Made by a program: the position numbers and the translations under genes. Below are positions 4,757 through 6,586 of a DNA stretch of 6,586 nt, in pieces. The notes under the pieces are model-generated. The model did no database searches. It worked only from the letters and a program-made list of their open reading frames with translations, and was not told where the DNA came from. Each line of letters begins with the position of its first letter. Position 1 is the stretch's first letter. The stretch comes from Deltaproteobacteria bacterium (GTDB taxonomy: Bacteria; Desulfobacterota; DSM-4660; Desulfatiglandales; Desulfatiglandaceae). The stretch lies in the NCBI GenBank assembly GCA_021159825.1, contig JAGHDR010000193.1, positions 1 to 6,586 on the forward strand, in the 5' to 3' direction.

Positions 4757-6151
4757 ATGACGGTCTTGAAGAACCTGAAAAAAAGATGGCACAGCGAGGG
4801 CGGGTATCGTCAATTCCTGGTCATCGCCTTTCCCCTGATTCTGAGTACCGGCGCCCTTTCGGTGCAGCACTTCGTGGATCGCATGTTTCTCACCTGGTAT
4901 TCCCCCGAGGCCATTGCCGCAGCCATGCCGGCCGGGATGCTCAATTTCTGTATCATGAGCCTGTTTATCGGAACGGTGGGGTACGTAAATACCTTTGTGG
5001 CCCAATATTTCGGGGCGGGGGAAAAAAACCGGATCGGACCGGCTGTCTGGCAGGGCCTTTACATTTCGGTTCTGGGGGGCTTGGGTATCATGTTGTTGAT
5101 TCCCTTTGCGGAGCCCATCTTTCGCCTTGTGGGCCACGATGCGGCCATCCGGCAACTGGAAGTGGAATATTTTGCTATTCTTTGCCTGGGGGCAATACCC
5201 ATGATCGCTTCAACGGCGCTTGCCGGTTTTTTTTCGGGAAGGGGTCGAACGTGGCCGGTGATGTGGGTAAACATCCTCGCCACAGGGGTGAACCTCATTC
5301 TGGATTATGTTCTGGTGTTCGGTTTGTGGGGATTTCCGGAAATGGGGATTCGCGGCGCGGGGATCGCAACGGTTCTGGCAGGGGTTTTCTCCTTGCTGGC
5401 ATATATTCCGCTGGTGTGCAGGCCTCTTCACGATGGGAAATACCATACCCTGAGAGGATGGCGGTTTGAAAAAGAGCTTTTCTTGCGCCTGCTCCGCTTT
5501 GGATTTCCCTCGGGTGTTCAATTCTTTCTGGATATGAGCGGTTTTACGGTTTTTATTTTTCTGATCGGCCATCTGAGCACCGTCAGTCTGGCTGCCACCA
5601 ATATTGCTTTTAATATCGGTACACTTTCCTTCATGCCCATGATTGGGTCAAGCATTGCCATATCGGTTCTTGTGGCCCAGTACCTGGGGAAAAACCATCC
5701 GGAACTAGCGACAACCAGCGTGTATTCCGGATTTCATTTAACCTTTGGGTACATGTTCGTCATCGCACTGGCCTATCTTTTTATTCCGGAATTTTTTGTG
5801 CTCCCCTTTGCGGCCGGCGCCGATCCCGCAGGTTTCGCCGAAATTTATCGCCTCACCGTGCTTCTGCTCAGGTTCATTGCCGTCTATTCGGTTTTTGACA
5901 CCATGAACCTGGTTTTTGCTTCCGCTATCAAAGGGGCCGGGGACACCCGTTACGTGATGTTCGCCATCATTATCACCTCGGTGCTGGTTCTGGTGATACC
6001 CACATACCTGGGGGTGATGGTGATGGGCTGGGGGCTGATGGCTTCATGGATTAATGTATCCGCCTATGTGATTGTGCTGAGCATTGTCTTTCTTTTACGC
6101 TTTCTGGGGGGCAAATGGAAATCCATGCGGGTCATCGAAACCCGGGATTGA
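4757..6151 (+). CDS. MATE family multidrug/toxin efflux transporter
   Basis: A 464-aa inner-membrane protein with about 12 hydrophobic helices arranged as two MatE repeats (about 19-220 and 245-450). Family marks are AQYFGAGEKNR (82-92) and its second-half counterpart AQYLGKNHPELA (307-318), GRGRTWPVMWVNI (161-173) followed by NLILDYVLVFG (179-189), GIRGAGIATV (197-206), and AIKGAGDTRYV (390-400) near the second-half end. Asp41 (FVDRMFL) and Asp183 sit where MATE pumps often carry ion-coupling acids in the N-lobe. Family members export cationic drugs or metabolites against H+ or Na+; the substrate cannot be read from sequence. It begins with a lysine-rich cytosolic tail and has a usable AAGG 6 nt before the ATG. 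It stands alone on the plus strand, divergent from thymidylate synthase and 12 nt tail-to-tail from the next gene. Confidence 0.95.
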   Translation: MTVLKNLKKRWHSEGGYRQFLVIAFPLILSTGALSVQHFVDRMFLTWYSPEAIAAAMPAGMLNFCIMSLFIGTVGYVNTFVAQYFGAGEKNRIGPAVWQGLYISVLGGLGIMLLIPFAEPIFRLVGHDAAIRQLEVEYFAILCLGAIPMIASTALAGFFSGRGRTWPVMWVNILATGVNLILDYVLVFGLWGFPEMGIRGAGIATVLAGVFSLLAYIPLVCRPLHDGKYHTLRGWRFEKELFLRLLRFGFPSGVQFFLDMSGFTVFIFLIGHLSTVSLAATNIAFNIGTLSFMPMIGSSIAISVLVAQYLGKNHPELATTSVYSGFHLTFGYMFVIALAYLFIPEFFVLPFAAGADPAGFAEIYRLTVLLLRFIAVYSVFDTMNLVFASAIKGAGDTRYVMFAIIITSVLVLVIPTYLGVMVMGWGLMASWINVSAYVIVLSIVFLLRFLGGKWKSMRVIETRD

Positions 6152-6186
6152 GTATCTCGTCTCTCATGCTTTTTGGGCGGATACTC
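6150..6186. repeat. Inverted repeat across convergent gene ends
   Basis: GAGTATC (6150-6156) and GATACTC (6180-6186) form a perfect 7-bp inverted repeat with a 23-nt loop. It spans the last bases of the MATE stop codon and the last codons of the opposite gene. No U-tract follows on either strand, so a bidirectional terminator is only a weak possibility. Confidence 0.35.
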
Positions 6187-6586
6187 TGATATTTTCGGCG
6201 TCAAACTTCTGAGCGATCAGGAGTTCATACTCTGTTCCGAAAAACCGGCGATTTCCCTGTAGGTACCATTTGGTGCTTTCCCAGTATTTTTTTAATTCCT
6301 GCGCATCGAGGATGCTTTCAAGTATGGCCTCAATCTCTGAAAGCTTTTCCCGCTTCAATGTGTTTTTACGCATTTCATAAAGGTCATTGAGGCGATGTTC
6401 CTGCTCAGGGGAAAAACCGATGTCCCTGGATCTTTCAACCAGGTCGCTCAACAGTTTGTAAAGATTTTCAAAGTCTTTGATCAGATCCATCCGGCGCTGG
6501 GTTCGGTCGAGGATCAAGTCGGTAATTTCCACCATTCTTCTTTCAAAAGCTTTTTCAAGTAGAATCTCATAATCCTCAGTAAAAAA
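6164..6586 (-). CDS. Unrecognised charged helical protein, 5' partial
   Basis: I do not recognise this protein. The frame stays open to the window edge, giving at least 140 aa; an in-frame ATG at 6535 lacks a good Shine-Dalgarno, and the 17 upstream codons (TEDYEILLEKAFERR...) continue the same charged helical character, so the true start is probably at or beyond the edge. The first ~90 residues are rich in Glu, Lys, Arg and Leu with a heptad-like spacing that suggests a coiled coil or helical bundle. The last ~40 (KYWESTKWYLQGNRRFFGTE...) are more aromatic and basic. There is no signal peptide, membrane helix or Cys motif. It is convergent with the MATE gene and 12 nt from it, so it is not in its operon. 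It appears somewhat more AT-rich than its neighbours. Function unknown. Confidence 0.7.
   Translation of the reverse strand, partial: FFTEDYEILLEKAFERRMVEITDLILDRTQRRMDLIKDFENLYKLLSDLVERSRDIGFSPEQEHRLNDLYEMRKNTLKREKLSEIEAILESILDAQELKKYWESTKWYLQGNRRFFGTEYELLIAQKFDAENIRVSAQKA

Noticed and set aside
4640..5155. Upstream in-frame extension of the thymidylate synthase to an ATG at 5155
   Set aside because: It runs antisense through the well-supported MATE gene, has Pro/His/Arg/Gln-rich low-information sequence, and the enzyme family starts near RDLPDAWFQ.
4786..5469. Plus-strand 227-codon frame inside the MATE gene
   Set aside because: Out-of-frame shadow rich in Arg, Gly and His; the MATE frame has full family motifs.

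Overview
The window looks like chromosomal core DNA from an anaerobic Gram-negative bacterium. The best guess is a sulfate-reducer-like member of the Desulfobacterota (Desulfobacterales type). This is inferred from a separate F0 gene block (atpZ-atpI-atpB-atpE) that ends in its own terminator, a c subunit made with a signal-like leader, a Rex redox repressor next to that block, a short archaeal-type thymidylate synthase, and roughly 50% GC. No 16S or other decisive marker is present. I saw no mobile element, CRISPR array, tRNA or rRNA.

Layout. Positions 2-310 (+) hold the last 102 codons of uvrA; the window opens exactly on a SalI hexamer (GTCGAC) and the first ~60 bases give a degraded Walker B, possibly poor sequence at a clone or contig edge. 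Convergent to it is rex (316-957, -), whose upstream region carries a good Rex operator at 988-1005. A strong intrinsic terminator (1012-1046, -) closes the F0 block: atpE (1061-1441), atpB (1532-2221), atpI (2225-2611) and atpZ (2611-2829), transcribed right to left as Z-I-B-E. Upstream on the same strand lie rlmN (2916-3956) and a thymidylate synthase (3953-4639), coupled by an ATGA overlap. A 117-bp divergent gap separates these from a MATE transporter gene (4757-6151, +). A tail-to-tail unrecognised gene (6164-6586, -) runs off the right edge.

How the genes relate. The F0 cluster encodes the membrane rotor and stator proteins a and c plus two assembly factors (AtpZ, AtpI). The b and F1 subunits must be encoded elsewhere. 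Rex senses NADH/NAD+, so its position beside the ATP synthase genes fits energy-metabolism control, but the operator seen here lies downstream of the atp terminator and most directly suggests autoregulation of rex. Thymidylate synthase and RlmN are translationally coupled housekeeping enzymes (dTMP supply; 23S rRNA/tRNA methylation). UvrA and the MATE pump are unrelated neighbours.

No clearly new multi-gene system is visible. The points most worth a second look are the bacterial archaeal-type thymidylate synthase lacking the usual phosphate-binding Arg pair, the Rex operator, the leader-bearing c subunit with its own intercistronic translation signals, and a C9 homopolymer inside rex.
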